Positions 1 through 6,676 are shown, counted from the stretch's first letter. The stretch is 12,877 nt of DNA from Mageeibacillus sp. UBA3781 (GCA_002368805.1 DFFH01000136.1:1-12877), one strand, 5' to 3'. Program-made: numbers and translations. Notes: a model not told the origin generated them from the letters alone.

Positions 1-986
1 GCATGTCCGTAGTTATCGTTGACTTTTTTAAAGAGATCGAGGTCGATCATCATGATCGATACCGGATCGTCGTTCTTCACGCGCATCGCCAGTGCGTTAT
101 GGAGCTGAGACTCGATCTCGCCGTGGTTATACACACCGGTCAGCGGATCGGTGATCGCCATCTCCTCATACTTCTTCAGCGTGGAGAGCATCTCCATGGA
201 GTTCTCATGAATATCCTGCACCATGAATACGAAACGGTAGTCCGACTCGTCATTGGTCTGCGCGCGGGAAAAGATCAGCTTGACCCAGATGTATTTGCCC
301 TCGAGGTTACGCATCATGCAGTCAAAGGATGCGGTACGTCCCTGCGGAAAGTTCTTCTTCAGATACTCCGGATCCGTTCTTCGGAGGAATAAATCCTGAT
401 CTTCCGGCAGGAACATATTCACGATCATCATGCGCCAGTCGGAGTATTTCAGGTTATAGTTCACGACATTGTCGGACATCTCCGCGACGTTGATGCTGCT
501 CGTCGTATCCAGCACGAGGTCGATATACATGGAGAAAAGATACGAGCTCTGGATCGTTCTGATCTTCTTCGATGTCAGGGACTCCTGCAGCGACTCATTA
601 TCGTCAAATTCATCCATCAGGAAGAGGTACTTTTCCGAGGGTACCAGCGGATAGACCGTCAGCTGTACCAGATGAGGTTTTTCTCCCTGCTCTGTTACGA
701 TATTCAGGCGGCGGCTGTATTTCTTTCGAAAATCACCCGTATTGTCGGCAAAGATCTGATAGTCGGACGATACCTTCTCGCTCGATCCGTCAAAATGAAA
801 CCATAAGTCGATGATAAGATCGTGATAGCTTCCGGACTCTTCGATATACTGCTCGAAAAAACCTTTTCGGAGGAGCGCCTTATACTGATCCGTCGGCGCG
901 TCCACAAGAATGACCGAGTCCACATTATCCAGAAGAAGCTCCGGAACATCAGCAATAGTATAATCTTCAAAACTCTTCATAATCAT
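1..986 (-). CDS. PAS-GGDEF signalling protein (putative diguanylate cyclase), 3' end outside the window
   Basis: This frame is open from an ATG at 986 to the window edge and gives 328 residues. Residues from about 140 to 270 resemble a PAS_3-type sensor fold (a W-R-M-M start, a mid-domain P-E-D-Q, then G-K-Y-I-W-V). Next come the GGDEF-domain entry signature TDPLTGVYNH at 279-288 and the metal/nucleotide-binding segment D315-L-D317-L-F-K-K-V-N-D-N-Y-G-H. The GGDEF signature loop itself should lie about 40 residues further on, beyond base 1, so catalytic competence cannot be judged. The family makes cyclic di-GMP from two GTP under control of the N-terminal sensor. No membrane segment is visible, so it is probably cytoplasmic. 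ATG 986 is preferred over ATG 980 because a GGGAGTGAG ribosome binding site lies at 995-1003. It is probably transcribed alone from a promoter near 1046. Confidence 0.9.
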   Translation of the reverse strand, partial: MIMKSFEDYTIADVPELLLDNVDSVILVDAPTDQYKALLRKGFFEQYIEESGSYHDLIIDLWFHFDGSSEKVSSDYQIFADNTGDFRKKYSRRLNIVTEQGEKPHLVQLTVYPLVPSEKYLFLMDEFDDNESLQESLTSKKIRTIQSSYLFSMYIDLVLDTTSSINVAEMSDNVVNYNLKYSDWRMMIVNMFLPEDQDLFLRRTDPEYLKKNFPQGRTASFDCMMRNLEGKYIWVKLIFSRAQTNDESDYRFVFMVQDIHENSMEMLSTLKKYEEMAITDPLTGVYNHGEIESQLHNALAMRVKNDDPVSIMMIDLDLFKKVNDNYGH

Positions 987-1045
987 TTCTCATTCTCACT
1001 CCCTGCCTGAAACCACATAACACCGGGAATTAAAATCCTAAAAAA

Positions 1046-1079
1046 ATTATAACGTGCCCGGCATATTCATGCATGAATA
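1046..1079 (-). promoter_or_regulatory. Promoter of the GGDEF gene with a 16-bp palindrome over the -35 region
   Basis: Reading leftwards there is a perfect TATAAT at 1051-1046, about 60 bases before the GGDEF start. No good -35 hexamer lies at the expected distance. Instead the stretch 1064-1079 is a perfect 16-bp palindrome, TATTCATGCATGAATA. A palindrome replacing the -35 element suggests a binding site for a dimeric regulator, activator or repressor. That role is inference; the palindrome and the -10 are seen directly. Confidence 0.5.
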
Positions 1080-1168
1080 AAATGAAAACAAAAAAGATTT
1101 GAATTGTAACAGATGCTGCAGATGATCAGGCTCTCCTCCGGGACTCTCTTTCCCTTTCAAACAGAGAT

Positions 1169-1933
1169 CTACTTCGACTCCTCTTCTTTCGTGATCCCGA
1201 ATCCCCGGAACAGATAAACACCCAGTACGGCATTATATCCGACTGCTGCGACAGTACTGAATCTTTCGAATATGCCGAAATATTCTTTGGGAAAAGCACC
1301 CATCCCGATAGGTCCCATAAACATCATGGCTAGTGCGACCGCGGCCCAGATCCCGGGGCCCCGTACTTCTTTGTGACGGCATCCCGATACGATCAGCATG
1401 ATCAGAGATACTATGGAAAGAAGCACAACAATCGCTGTGACAACCATATGCATGGCTTCCTGAAATCCGGCGATTTCTTTTCCCGAATCGGAAAGGGCAA
1501 ACATCTGGTATCCCACCTTCGAGACCCAGTTCATGATCGTGAAAAGGTAAATGCCGAGGCGGAACAGCTTCGTGGAGATCTTCTTCTCTGACACGTATAT
1601 GGCGATACATGTGGCGCAAACGACACTTCCGGCGTCATATAGTGCAGACAACTGATTCCAGAGATGCCGTGATGGCGCGGAATCCGCAGACAGATCACTG
1701 GCTGCCTGCTCCATCCAGTTATATCCCGGGAAGTCCAGTGGAGAAAAGATCAAGGCAGCAAGATAGGACAGAAATGCCACTATACCCAGAAGTCCGATCC
1801 AGTGGATCAGTTTCTTTTTTGATTTCGTATCTATATTCGTGTCTACATTCGTAACTACATTCGAAACTACATTCGTATCTAAACTCATAGCCATCTTATT
1901 TTCCATGTGTTTCTTATCTCCATCTTTTCTCAT
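1169..1933 (-). CDS. DUF998 family integral membrane protein
   Basis: This is a 254-residue protein with about six hydrophobic segments, starting near residue 42 (K-L-I-H-W-I-G-L-L-G-I-V). The S-P-L-D-F-P-G-Y-N-W-M-E-Q-A-A-S-D-L-S-A segment after the first helix and the G-P-I-G-M-G-A-F-P segment late in the protein are typical of DUF998 proteins, whose function is not established. The residue 20-36 region is a tandem tetrapeptide repeat (TNVV, SNVV, TNVD, TNID) that should face the cytoplasm. The ATG at 1933 overlaps the TetR stop as ATGA, which suggests translational coupling. A GGAG within the first codons could instead serve the ATG at 1906 (residue 10). The stop is TAG, and no convincing terminator follows it. 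As partner of an adjacent TetR regulator it is a plausible target of that regulator. Confidence 0.87.
   Translation of the reverse strand: MRKDGDKKHMENKMAMSLDTNVVSNVVTNVDTNIDTKSKKKLIHWIGLLGIVAFLSYLAALIFSPLDFPGYNWMEQAASDLSADSAPSRHLWNQLSALYDAGSVVCATCIAIYVSEKKISTKLFRLGIYLFTIMNWVSKVGYQMFALSDSGKEIAGFQEAMHMVVTAIVVLLSIVSLIMLIVSGCRHKEVRGPGIWAAVALAMMFMGPIGMGAFPKEYFGIFERFSTVAAVGYNAVLGVYLFRGFGITKEEESK
1824..1883 (-). repeat. Five 12-bp tandem repeats inside the DUF998 gene
   Basis: Five consecutive 12-base units, each beginning ttcg on the plus strand (starts 1824, 1836, 1848, 1860, 1872), encode the N-terminal tetrapeptide repeat of the DUF998 protein. Units differ at one to four positions. The length is a multiple of three, so copy-number changes would keep the frame. 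Confidence 0.9.
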
Positions 1934-2556
1934 TTTTCCGGTACTGCCAGCTGAAAGCTAAACCATTTCACAAACTCTGTGATATTCTTGGGGACAGTGC
2001 TTCTACCATCGCCAAAGCCTTTTTCTTCCCCGGATGTGATCTGATCCATCCGGTAATCGATCAGTGAGTGCATGGTGAGCGAATATGTCATCGAGGCCAT
2101 ATCCACATTCTCATTTCTGATCTTCCCGTGCACCGCCAAGGCGTAGAACAGATCCCTCGACTGGGAAAGCATCCGCTCTGTCTCTTCCACCATGATCTTC
2201 GCGGCCACAGGATTTGTGGATCGTTCGGAATACAGGACCTTGAAGAACCGGAGCATATCTTTATCGGACACGATCCCTATATAAGCAGAAAGAGAACCCA
2301 TAAGGATCTCCGGAAGGCTCTTCTTCTCAAACATCGCGGCATAATCCAGAGGAGCCGTCCTGCTGTTTTTCAGAGCCTGTTCACGAAGAAAACGGTACAT
2401 CTCCTGGATGATCTCGTCTTTCGACTTGAAGTGGTTATAGAGAGAAGGCGCCTTGATCCCCACCTTCTCCGCAATCTGCGACATAGACACACCTTTCATG
2501 CCGTTAGCAGAGGCAAGTTCCAGCGTCGCGTAGATGATCTCTTCTTTTCTGCTCAT
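1930..2556 (-). CDS. TetR/AcrR family transcriptional regulator
   Basis: This is a 208-residue protein beginning MSRKEEIIYATLELASANG. The N-terminal DNA-binding domain is clear: helix 1 at about 4-18, then the helix-turn-helix V-S-M-S-Q-I-A-E-K-V-G-I-K-A-P-S-L-Y-N-H-F at 23-43, followed by K-S-K-D-E-I. The rest is an all-helical ligand-binding and dimer domain of normal length, with no recognisable ligand class. The frame extends upstream to a GTG at 2571 and an ATG at 2562. ATG 2556 is chosen because the GAGG at about 2565-2568 sits nine bases before it, whereas it is too close to 2562. The gene overlaps the DUF998 gene by ATGA, so it probably represses its own two-gene operon through the operator repeats in its promoter. 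Confidence 0.92.
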   Translation of the reverse strand: MSRKEEIIYATLELASANGMKGVSMSQIAEKVGIKAPSLYNHFKSKDEIIQEMYRFLREQALKNSRTAPLDYAAMFEKKSLPEILMGSLSAYIGIVSDKDMLRFFKVLYSERSTNPVAAKIMVEETERMLSQSRDLFYALAVHGKIRNENVDMASMTYSLTMHSLIDYRMDQITSGEEKGFGDGRSTVPKNITEFVKWFSFQLAVPEK

Positions 2557-2576
2557 TCTCATCGACCTCACATTTG

Positions 2577-2612
2577 CTTTCGTTCGTTAGTGATTATACT
2601 AACGGTCGTTAG
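2577..2612. promoter_or_regulatory. Two-site TetR-type operator
   Basis: Site 1 (2599-2612) is CTAACGGTCGTTAG, with arms CTAACG/CGTTAG around a 2-bp centre, placed between the -35 and -10 boxes. Site 2 (2577-2590) is CTTTCGTTCGTTAG, matching site 1 at 11 of 14 positions, and lies just after the -10 at the likely transcription start. The sites are 22 bp apart, about two helical turns, so two dimers would sit on the same face. Assigning them to the adjacent TetR protein is inference from position. Confidence 0.75.
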
Positions 2613-2622
2613 CTTTTGTCAA
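2593..2622 (-). promoter_or_regulatory. Consensus sigma-A promoter of the TetR-DUF998 operon
   Basis: Reading leftwards, a perfect TTGACA (2622-2617), an 18-base spacer and a perfect TATAAT (2598-2593) lie about 40 bases before the TetR start. This is the strongest promoter in the window. Its spacer is almost filled by an inverted repeat, so a bound repressor would block polymerase directly. Confidence 0.9.
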
Positions 2623-2758
2623 CAAGCAAATACGAAGATTACATTCAAACTGTAATCACTAAGGGGGGGAGTTCAGTCTTGATAGGGAGTTAGTACAGAT
2701 TACCAGGGGGCGATCCAGCACCGCTAAACGTTTAATCCAGTGACTGGCACTCTATCGT
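2623..2758. other. Short intergenic region after the HAD-GNAT gene
   Basis: This lies between the HAD-GNAT stop and the TetR promoter. It holds the nine-codon coding-like tail after the amber stop (2734-2758), a 10-bp palindrome TAAACGTTTA (2725-2734), a run of seven G (about 2664-2670), and a weak hairpin GATTACA/TGTAATC (2637-2657). The hairpin has no good T tract on either side, so I do not call a terminator. Confidence 0.5.
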
Positions 2759-3856
2759 CTACATCATCTCACAAAACCCATTTTTTGTATAGAAGCGCAT
2801 GCCATCCACATTTCCGGGGAATACCTGCGTGCGGATAAAGTCCACGCCTCTGTCCTTCCCGTACTTCTTCGCGGCCTTGACCAGGATGGTGCCGATGCCT
2901 TTGCTTCTTAGATCTTCGCGGACGCAAAGATCCTGCATATAGACCACGCTCTGCGGCTTAAGGCAGGAAACTTTTTTCTGCTGAAGGATCATCACATGCA
3001 CAAATCCAACTGCTTCGCCGCCGATATCTGCTACCAGGATATCCTGGGTATCGCTGTCAAAGATCGACTGAAAGAATTCGTCTGTTCTCTCTCCGATCAC
3101 AAAATGTTCCGGCTGGTACCGGACGCCGTCTTCCTCCAGCGCCAGATAAAGATCCCGAAGCGCCGGAAGATCGTCCAGCGTTGCTTTTCGAATCGTCACA
3201 TCCAAATTCATAAATACCTCCAGAAGAGTGGAAATCGAGGTCACACCGGAAGGGACCTCCTTACCAAAGCGGTTCAGCCACAAAGTCCTGATCCCCAGAG
3301 CCGACGCCCCTTTAACATCGCTGCTTACCGAATCTCCGATATGGATCACTTCCTCCGGATCAAGTCCGGTCTTAGAAAGAGCCAGCTCGAACAGTTCTTT
3401 TCGCGGTTTATAAGACCTGGCATCTTCCGATGTAAAAACACCGGCCGGCTTGAGCCCGTGGTACTCGATGGCACTACGGATATCAATGTTATCAATATTG
3501 GAAACAATATAGATCGGGAGCGGGGATCTATCGAAAAACTCTTTCGTATCTTCAAAAATCTCCGGCCGGCTCCACTGGGAAAACAGTCGGTCGCATAAGG
3601 CGGAAGCATCTGCCGCAGATTCGAAATTCTCGGTCGTGTGGGCAAGTGCTTTTCGCTCGATATCGCGCTGCAGCTCGAAGCTGTCGCCAAAGGAAGAAAC
3701 GAACATGTTCTGAAAGTCCTTCCACCAGAAAGAATCGATCTCGGAAGGCGCCGCCCCGTTTCCTGTGTCATGAATGATATTGGTGATCTCCTTTATGATC
3801 TCCCCGTCTTCATGAACGAGCGTCCCGTAAAAATCAACAAACAGTGCTTTTATCAT
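2759..3856 (-). CDS. HAD-superfamily hydrolase fused to a GNAT N-acetyltransferase
   Basis: 365 residues. Residues 1-212 are a HAD hydrolase: motif I D8-F-Y-G-T-L, motif II I-V-S119-N, the motif III lysine in S-Y-K150-P-R-K, and motif IV H-I-G-D175-S-V-S-S-D180. The Tyr at position 10 replaces the second Asp usual in phosphatases and resembles the DxYGT of haloacid dehalogenases, so the substrate class is open. Residues 216-365 are a GNAT acetyltransferase (T-I-R-K-A-T-L-D-D-L start, acetyl-CoA loop R317-S-K-G-I-G-T, F-Y-T-K-N-G-F near the end). ATG 3856 follows AGGAGAATACG. The frame stays open further upstream but only as a shadow of the GNAT gene before it. It lies 28 bases after that GNAT stop, so the two form an operon. 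An internal ribosome site at 3217-3221 could give a free GNAT domain. The TAG stop seems premature. Confidence 0.88.
   Translation of the reverse strand: MIKALFVDFYGTLVHEDGEIIKEITNIIHDTGNGAAPSEIDSFWWKDFQNMFVSSFGDSFELQRDIERKALAHTTENFESAADASALCDRLFSQWSRPEIFEDTKEFFDRSPLPIYIVSNIDNIDIRSAIEYHGLKPAGVFTSEDARSYKPRKELFELALSKTGLDPEEVIHIGDSVSSDVKGASALGIRTLWLNRFGKEVPSGVTSISTLLEVFMNLDVTIRKATLDDLPALRDLYLALEEDGVRYQPEHFVIGERTDEFFQSIFDSDTQDILVADIGGEAVGFVHVMILQQKKVSCLKPQSVVYMQDLCVREDLRSKGIGTILVKAAKKYGKDRGVDFIRTQVFPGNVDGMRFYTKNGFCEMM
3209..3221 (-). promoter_or_regulatory. Internal Shine-Dalgarno and start codon for the GNAT domain
   Basis: Inside the HAD-GNAT frame, GGAGG (3221-3217) lies five bases before an in-frame ATG (3211-3209, residue 216), exactly where the GNAT domain begins (M-N-L-D-V-T-I-R-K). 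This has the layout of a separate gene start and could yield a free 150-residue acetyltransferase as well as the fusion. Confidence 0.6.
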
Positions 3857-3871
3857 CGTATTCTCCTTCGC

Positions 3872-3893
3872 CTTATTCCTGGTCTTATTCCTG
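3872..3893. repeat. Direct repeat at the GNAT/HAD gene junction
   Basis: The 10-mer CTTATTCCTG occurs at 3872-3881 and again at 3884-3893. It spans the stop codon of the upstream GNAT gene and the short spacer before the HAD gene. It looks like a small local duplication. Confidence 0.7.
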
Positions 3894-4469
3894 CGGAACG
3901 ATCCGTTCCTCGTACTCCGGGTGATCGGCCAGTGCTTTTCGAACATCAATATTGTAATCGACCACCATGCAGTGCGCATCCTCATCGTCGAAATACTCGC
4001 GGATGCGGACGCCGCCAAATGCCTCCATCGTCTTCCAGGATGCCGGATTATCAAGGTCCGCATCCATAAACACAGTCTCGATGCCGTGCGCGGCGCAGAC
4101 TTTCAGGCCCAGGTAGAGGTTCATGTTGTTGTACCCCTTGCCGCGCTCCGTCGGGCGGATGCAGTAGCCGATGTGGCCGCCGTACTTACTCAGCCTCTTG
4201 TTGAGCGCCAGACGGATGTTGATCATGCCCACGATGCGCTTGTCCGACTCACGAACCAGAAAATACGTCCGCGCCGGCACCCGCTCCTCGCTCGGCACCT
4301 GCACATAATCTCTCTCCAGCTTCTTAAGCCAGCCCTCGTAGTCGTCAACGTAGCTATCCAGTGCGCCGGTGCCGTTGATGTCCGACTGATGCGCGTAGAA
4401 CTCGTGGATAAAGTCGATCGCATCCTGCTTTCTGCCGATGCCCGGCACCTCGAAATACATTCTTTCCAT
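3885..4469 (-). CDS. GNAT family N-acetyltransferase (COG3981-like)
   Basis: 194 residues from ATG 4469, which has AGGAGACCAA directly upstream (AGGAG at 4479-4475). The frame runs further up to 4571, but that part crosses a long inverted repeat and lacks a ribosome site, so it is not taken as coding. Recognisable parts are A-R-T-Y-F-L-V-R at 67-74, I-V-G-M-I-N-I-R at 79-86, G-H-I-G-Y-C-I-R-P-T-E-R-G-K-G-Y at 98-113 (the acetyl-CoA binding loop), and N-P-A-S-W-K-T-M-E-A-F-G-G at 141-153, where GNAT proteins carry N-x-x-S-x-x-x-x-x-x-x-G. The acceptor substrate cannot be told. First gene of a two-gene unit with the HAD-GNAT fusion. The leader has a terminator-like hairpin and a nested inverted repeat, suggesting control after initiation. 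Confidence 0.87.
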   Translation of the reverse strand: MERMYFEVPGIGRKQDAIDFIHEFYAHQSDINGTGALDSYVDDYEGWLKKLERDYVQVPSEERVPARTYFLVRESDKRIVGMINIRLALNKRLSKYGGHIGYCIRPTERGKGYNNMNLYLGLKVCAAHGIETVFMDADLDNPASWKTMEAFGGVRIREYFDDEDAHCMVVDYNIDVRKALADHPEYEERIVPQE

Positions 4470-4483
4470 TTGGTCTCCTAGTC

Positions 4484-4536
4484 GTTCGACACTTTGTTTG
4501 ACATTGCGAGTGCGAGTGTCGAACAATTTGTCGAAC
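4484..4536 (-). promoter_or_regulatory. Nested 53-bp inverted repeat in the leader of the GNAT gene
   Basis: Four 8-bp half-sites lie in a fully symmetric order around base 4510: GTTCGACA (4484), GTTTGACA (4496), TGTCGAAC (4517) and TGTCGAAC (4529). Each like-oriented pair is 12 bp apart. The 20-base arms pair at 17 of 20 positions around a 13-base loop. The element ends five bases before the AGGAG of the GNAT gene. It could be a long mRNA hairpin or a DNA site for a multimeric regulator; the sequence does not decide between these. Confidence 0.75.
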
Positions 4537-4580
4537 AGCTGCCAAGGCAAGTGCTTTTCCAGCGGGAACATACTCGCAAT

Positions 4581-4618
4581 AAAAAAAATTAGTCCGGGCA
4601 GGTCGCCATCCGAACTAA
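4581..4618 (-). terminator. Terminator-like hairpin (possible attenuator) upstream of the GNAT gene
   Basis: Reading leftwards: arm TTAGTTCGG (4618-4610), a 12-base loop, arm CCGGACTAA (4597-4589), then eight T (4588-4581). The stem has nine pairs, one of them G-U. No minus-strand gene lies upstream to be terminated, so it either ends antisense transcripts from the divergent lipoprotein region or acts as an attenuator in the GNAT leader. Confidence 0.6.
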
Positions 4619-4622
4619 GTTT

Positions 4623-4651
4623 AGTATATCATATAATCTCATCGCCAAGAA
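4623..4651 (-). promoter_or_regulatory. Possible extended -10 promoter for the GNAT-HAD operon
   Basis: Reading leftwards, TGATATACT (4631-4623) is an extended -10 box, with a weak TTCTTG at 4651-4646 after a 17-base spacer. The start point would fall at the base of the terminator-like hairpin, so the assignment is tentative. Confidence 0.4.
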
Positions 4652-4910
4652 ACAGCTTCGTAGTATAAAGCAGCACGGATGAAGCAGAATCTGAAGCTGC
4701 GTTATCTGCAGTGGTATCAGAAGCAGCACAGTCGGACGCGCATTATTCGATCGGTCCATCGTTCCGCCGGCGCTTCTTTTCCGCCGCGAATAATATTTGC
4801 AACAGAACCGGATCCTGCGTCGTCTTTTTTGCAGAGTGAAAACAATGCATAAAGAAAAAGTGCAGTGAAATTTGAAAGATTGAAAAGATTGAAAAGGATG
4901 GAAACAGGGA

Positions 4911-6563
4911 ATGGCTAAGTTGAAAGACAGCAAGTGTATCAAGCTGATCAGCGCGATGCTTATCGGAAGCATGCTGCTGGCAGGATGTTCAAAGTCAGAA
5001 GAAACGACGAAGAAAAAGAAGAGTAAGAAGTCCAACACGACTTCTCAGGCGGAAGAAACAACTTCTTCCGAAGAGGAAGAACCGGAAGAGAGCCAGGGCG
5101 CCGCAGATCCGAAAGGAACAAATGGCAAGAATGGTAATAGCGGTAAGGGAGCTGCATCCTCTTCGGGTACATATCATCTGGATACCAAGTACTGGAGCGC
5201 GGATATCCCGGAAGAATTTCAATATTATGATGCTGAGGTCATCGACACAGACGATGAAAACTACTATGTCTTCGATGAAGATCAGTACCAGCATGATGCC
5301 TCCTGGGTAATACATATCAGAAAAGAAGATGCGAGTGTATTCCGAAAGAGCTATGCGACCTACTTCTCGATGATTGATTATGCCAAGGGCGATCTTCCCA
5401 CAAGAGAAATCTACGGATATGATTTTATCGAGTTCAACAGCTATGATATGGACGGCGACAGTTCCAGAAAATTAACAAACTACCTCTACCGTTACGAGGC
5501 AGGCTCGCTGACCGTGGTGCTTTCATTTGACGAGAGCGGAGATCCGGATGATTTTTACGGTTGGAAACTCTTTGACACCATTCAGCTCAACCTCCCTAAC
5601 CTCGGTCTGTCCGATCCGCCGTTCGGTTTTCTCTCCGGCGAACACAGAAGCGAAGTAAAAGAGCAGAAGCTTCTGCCGTACAATGTCACCCCGGAGCAGG
5701 GACACTTCAGTGAGCATGTTTACATCACTTCCGAAAATGGCATTGTCCCGTTCTCTTCGACAGCGACACATGTGGCTGTTTCGGATAAATACCTCTATAC
5801 CTTTACTCTTCGAAAAGAACTCGTCACGATCTACCAGATCAACGGCGATGAGATGACTAAGGTAGCGGAATTGCCCTACACGAAAAGCACTGATTCGGCG
5901 ACACTTCTCGATAACGATACTGTAACCTGCATTCCTGATCCGGAGGATCCGGAAAGATTCATCCTCGTGGAGACCATCAACGGCCAGGAGAAGATCTTAT
6001 CCTGCCTGAATGAAGTCGAGGTATCCCCTGACGGACAGACGATCATTTCTTATGACGTCTGGGCGGATCAGGTACGTCTCCTTCACCGTGAACCGTATGC
6101 CAAGACGATGACTTCTTCACCTTTCCATCTGGAAATCGATCCATCTTTCGAAAGACCTGAGGTGAGATCCTTCTTCTTCGCAAATAACGGTATCTTCGCA
6201 ACGATGCGGGAGGCAGGCCCAAATGCGACCGAGCGTCTCTTCGAATTCGATCTTGATGGAAAAGCTATCCGTGAGATCAAAGACGATACGCGTAAAGATC
6301 TGTATGTCGGATCCGTATATGATTTCAGAAACGAAATCCTGATGGACAACTACGAAGATGGAACCCTCGAGCTCTGGAGCAAAGATGGAAAGCTTCTCTC
6401 CACGATCTCTATTTACGAACTGATCGGAATCCCGAATGACGATGTCGAATTCCCGCATTACTCTTTCTTAAAAACAGGCGGCGAGGGCGACTTCCTCCTC
6501 CTCTTTGCCTATGACAATGACGGCGTCTTAGAGGATCTGGTCTATAAGATCCATATCGGATAA
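4911..6563 (+). CDS. Large lipoprotein with a probable beta-propeller-like C-terminal domain, function unknown
   Basis: 550 residues. The N-terminus is a lipoprotein signal peptide (K-L-K-D-S-K, then a hydrophobic stretch) ending in the lipobox L-L-A-G-C26, so the mature protein should be tethered outside the membrane by Cys26. Residues 27-85 are a Lys, then Glu/Ser/Thr, then Gly/Asn-rich spacer. Residues from about 88 to 225 form a Tyr/Asp-rich globular domain starting Y-H-L-D-T-K-Y-W-S-A-D-I-P. From about 280 to 548 repeated short beta motifs (for example V-S-P-D-G-Q-T-I-I-S-Y-D, L-F-E-F-D-L-D-G-K, L-E-L-W-S-K-D-G-K-L-L) resemble blades of a WD/YncE-like propeller. I recognise no named family. 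The ribosome site is modest (AGGA 12 bases and GGGA immediately before ATG 4911). It is monocistronic and ends at the hairpin at 6629. Confidence 0.88.
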   Translation: MAKLKDSKCIKLISAMLIGSMLLAGCSKSEETTKKKKSKKSNTTSQAEETTSSEEEEPEESQGAADPKGTNGKNGNSGKGAASSSGTYHLDTKYWSADIPEEFQYYDAEVIDTDDENYYVFDEDQYQHDASWVIHIRKEDASVFRKSYATYFSMIDYAKGDLPTREIYGYDFIEFNSYDMDGDSSRKLTNYLYRYEAGSLTVVLSFDESGDPDDFYGWKLFDTIQLNLPNLGLSDPPFGFLSGEHRSEVKEQKLLPYNVTPEQGHFSEHVYITSENGIVPFSSTATHVAVSDKYLYTFTLRKELVTIYQINGDEMTKVAELPYTKSTDSATLLDNDTVTCIPDPEDPERFILVETINGQEKILSCLNEVEVSPDGQTIISYDVWADQVRLLHREPYAKTMTSSPFHLEIDPSFERPEVRSFFFANNGIFATMREAGPNATERLFEFDLDGKAIREIKDDTRKDLYVGSVYDFRNEILMDNYEDGTLELWSKDGKLLSTISIYELIGIPNDDVEFPHYSFLKTGGEGDFLLLFAYDNDGVLEDLVYKIHIG

Positions 6564-6628
6564 TCCGGATCCACACCGGACCGCCGACCAGTAAAACGCA
6601 CAACAACTGCATACCTCTCATAACCACC

Positions 6629-6667
6629 GGCCGGGTTCTTCACATTGAAGGATCCGGCCACCTTTTT
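6629..6667 (+). terminator. Rho-independent terminator of the lipoprotein gene
   Basis: A 13-pair stem (GGCCGGGTTCTTC at 6629-6641 with GAAGGATCCGGCC at 6647-6659, two G-U pairs) around the loop ACATT, followed by ACC and five T. Its 3' half matches the terminator at 7132 closely. Confidence 0.88.
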
Positions 6668-6676
6668 CCGGTGTCC

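Larger units (their letters stand above)
4537..4910. other. Divergent intergenic region before the 550-residue lipoprotein
   Basis: Apart from the minus-strand hairpin and promoter listed separately, no gene stands out. A 57-codon plus-strand frame opens at 4679 and ends just before 4860, but it lacks a ribosome site and recognisable features. A weak plus-strand promoter may exist near 4825-4855 (T-rich -35, then CATAAA). Just before the lipoprotein gene (4871-4900) there is an imperfect tandem repeat of GATTGAAAA-like units. Confidence 0.5.

Noticed and set aside
3..654. Plus-strand ORFs opposite the GGDEF gene
   Set aside because: They are antisense shadows; the minus strand carries clear PAS and GGDEF motifs.
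2637..2657. Hairpin GATTACA/TGTAATC as terminator of the HAD-GNAT operon
   Set aside because: The stem is AT-rich and there is no T tract on the minus-strand side.
1169..2761. Amber (TAG) reassigned to an amino acid in this organism
   Set aside because: The DUF998 gene also ends in TAG with no conserved-looking sequence beyond, so one early TAG does not support recoding.
3857..4063. 69-residue N-terminal extension of the HAD-GNAT frame
   Set aside because: It overlaps the GNAT gene out of frame, is Arg-rich shadow sequence, and ATG 3856 has a clear AGGAG.
4470..4571. 34-residue N-terminal extension of the GNAT gene
   Set aside because: It passes through the nested inverted repeat, has no ribosome site at 4571, and the internal start has a strong one.
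4679..4858. 57-codon plus-strand ORF upstream of the large lipoprotein
   Set aside because: No ribosome site, no recognisable protein features, and length within chance.
4898..4918. Six-codon upstream ORF overlapping the lipoprotein start
   Set aside because: The ATG has only a chance-level ribosome context, and overlap with the start codon could be accidental.
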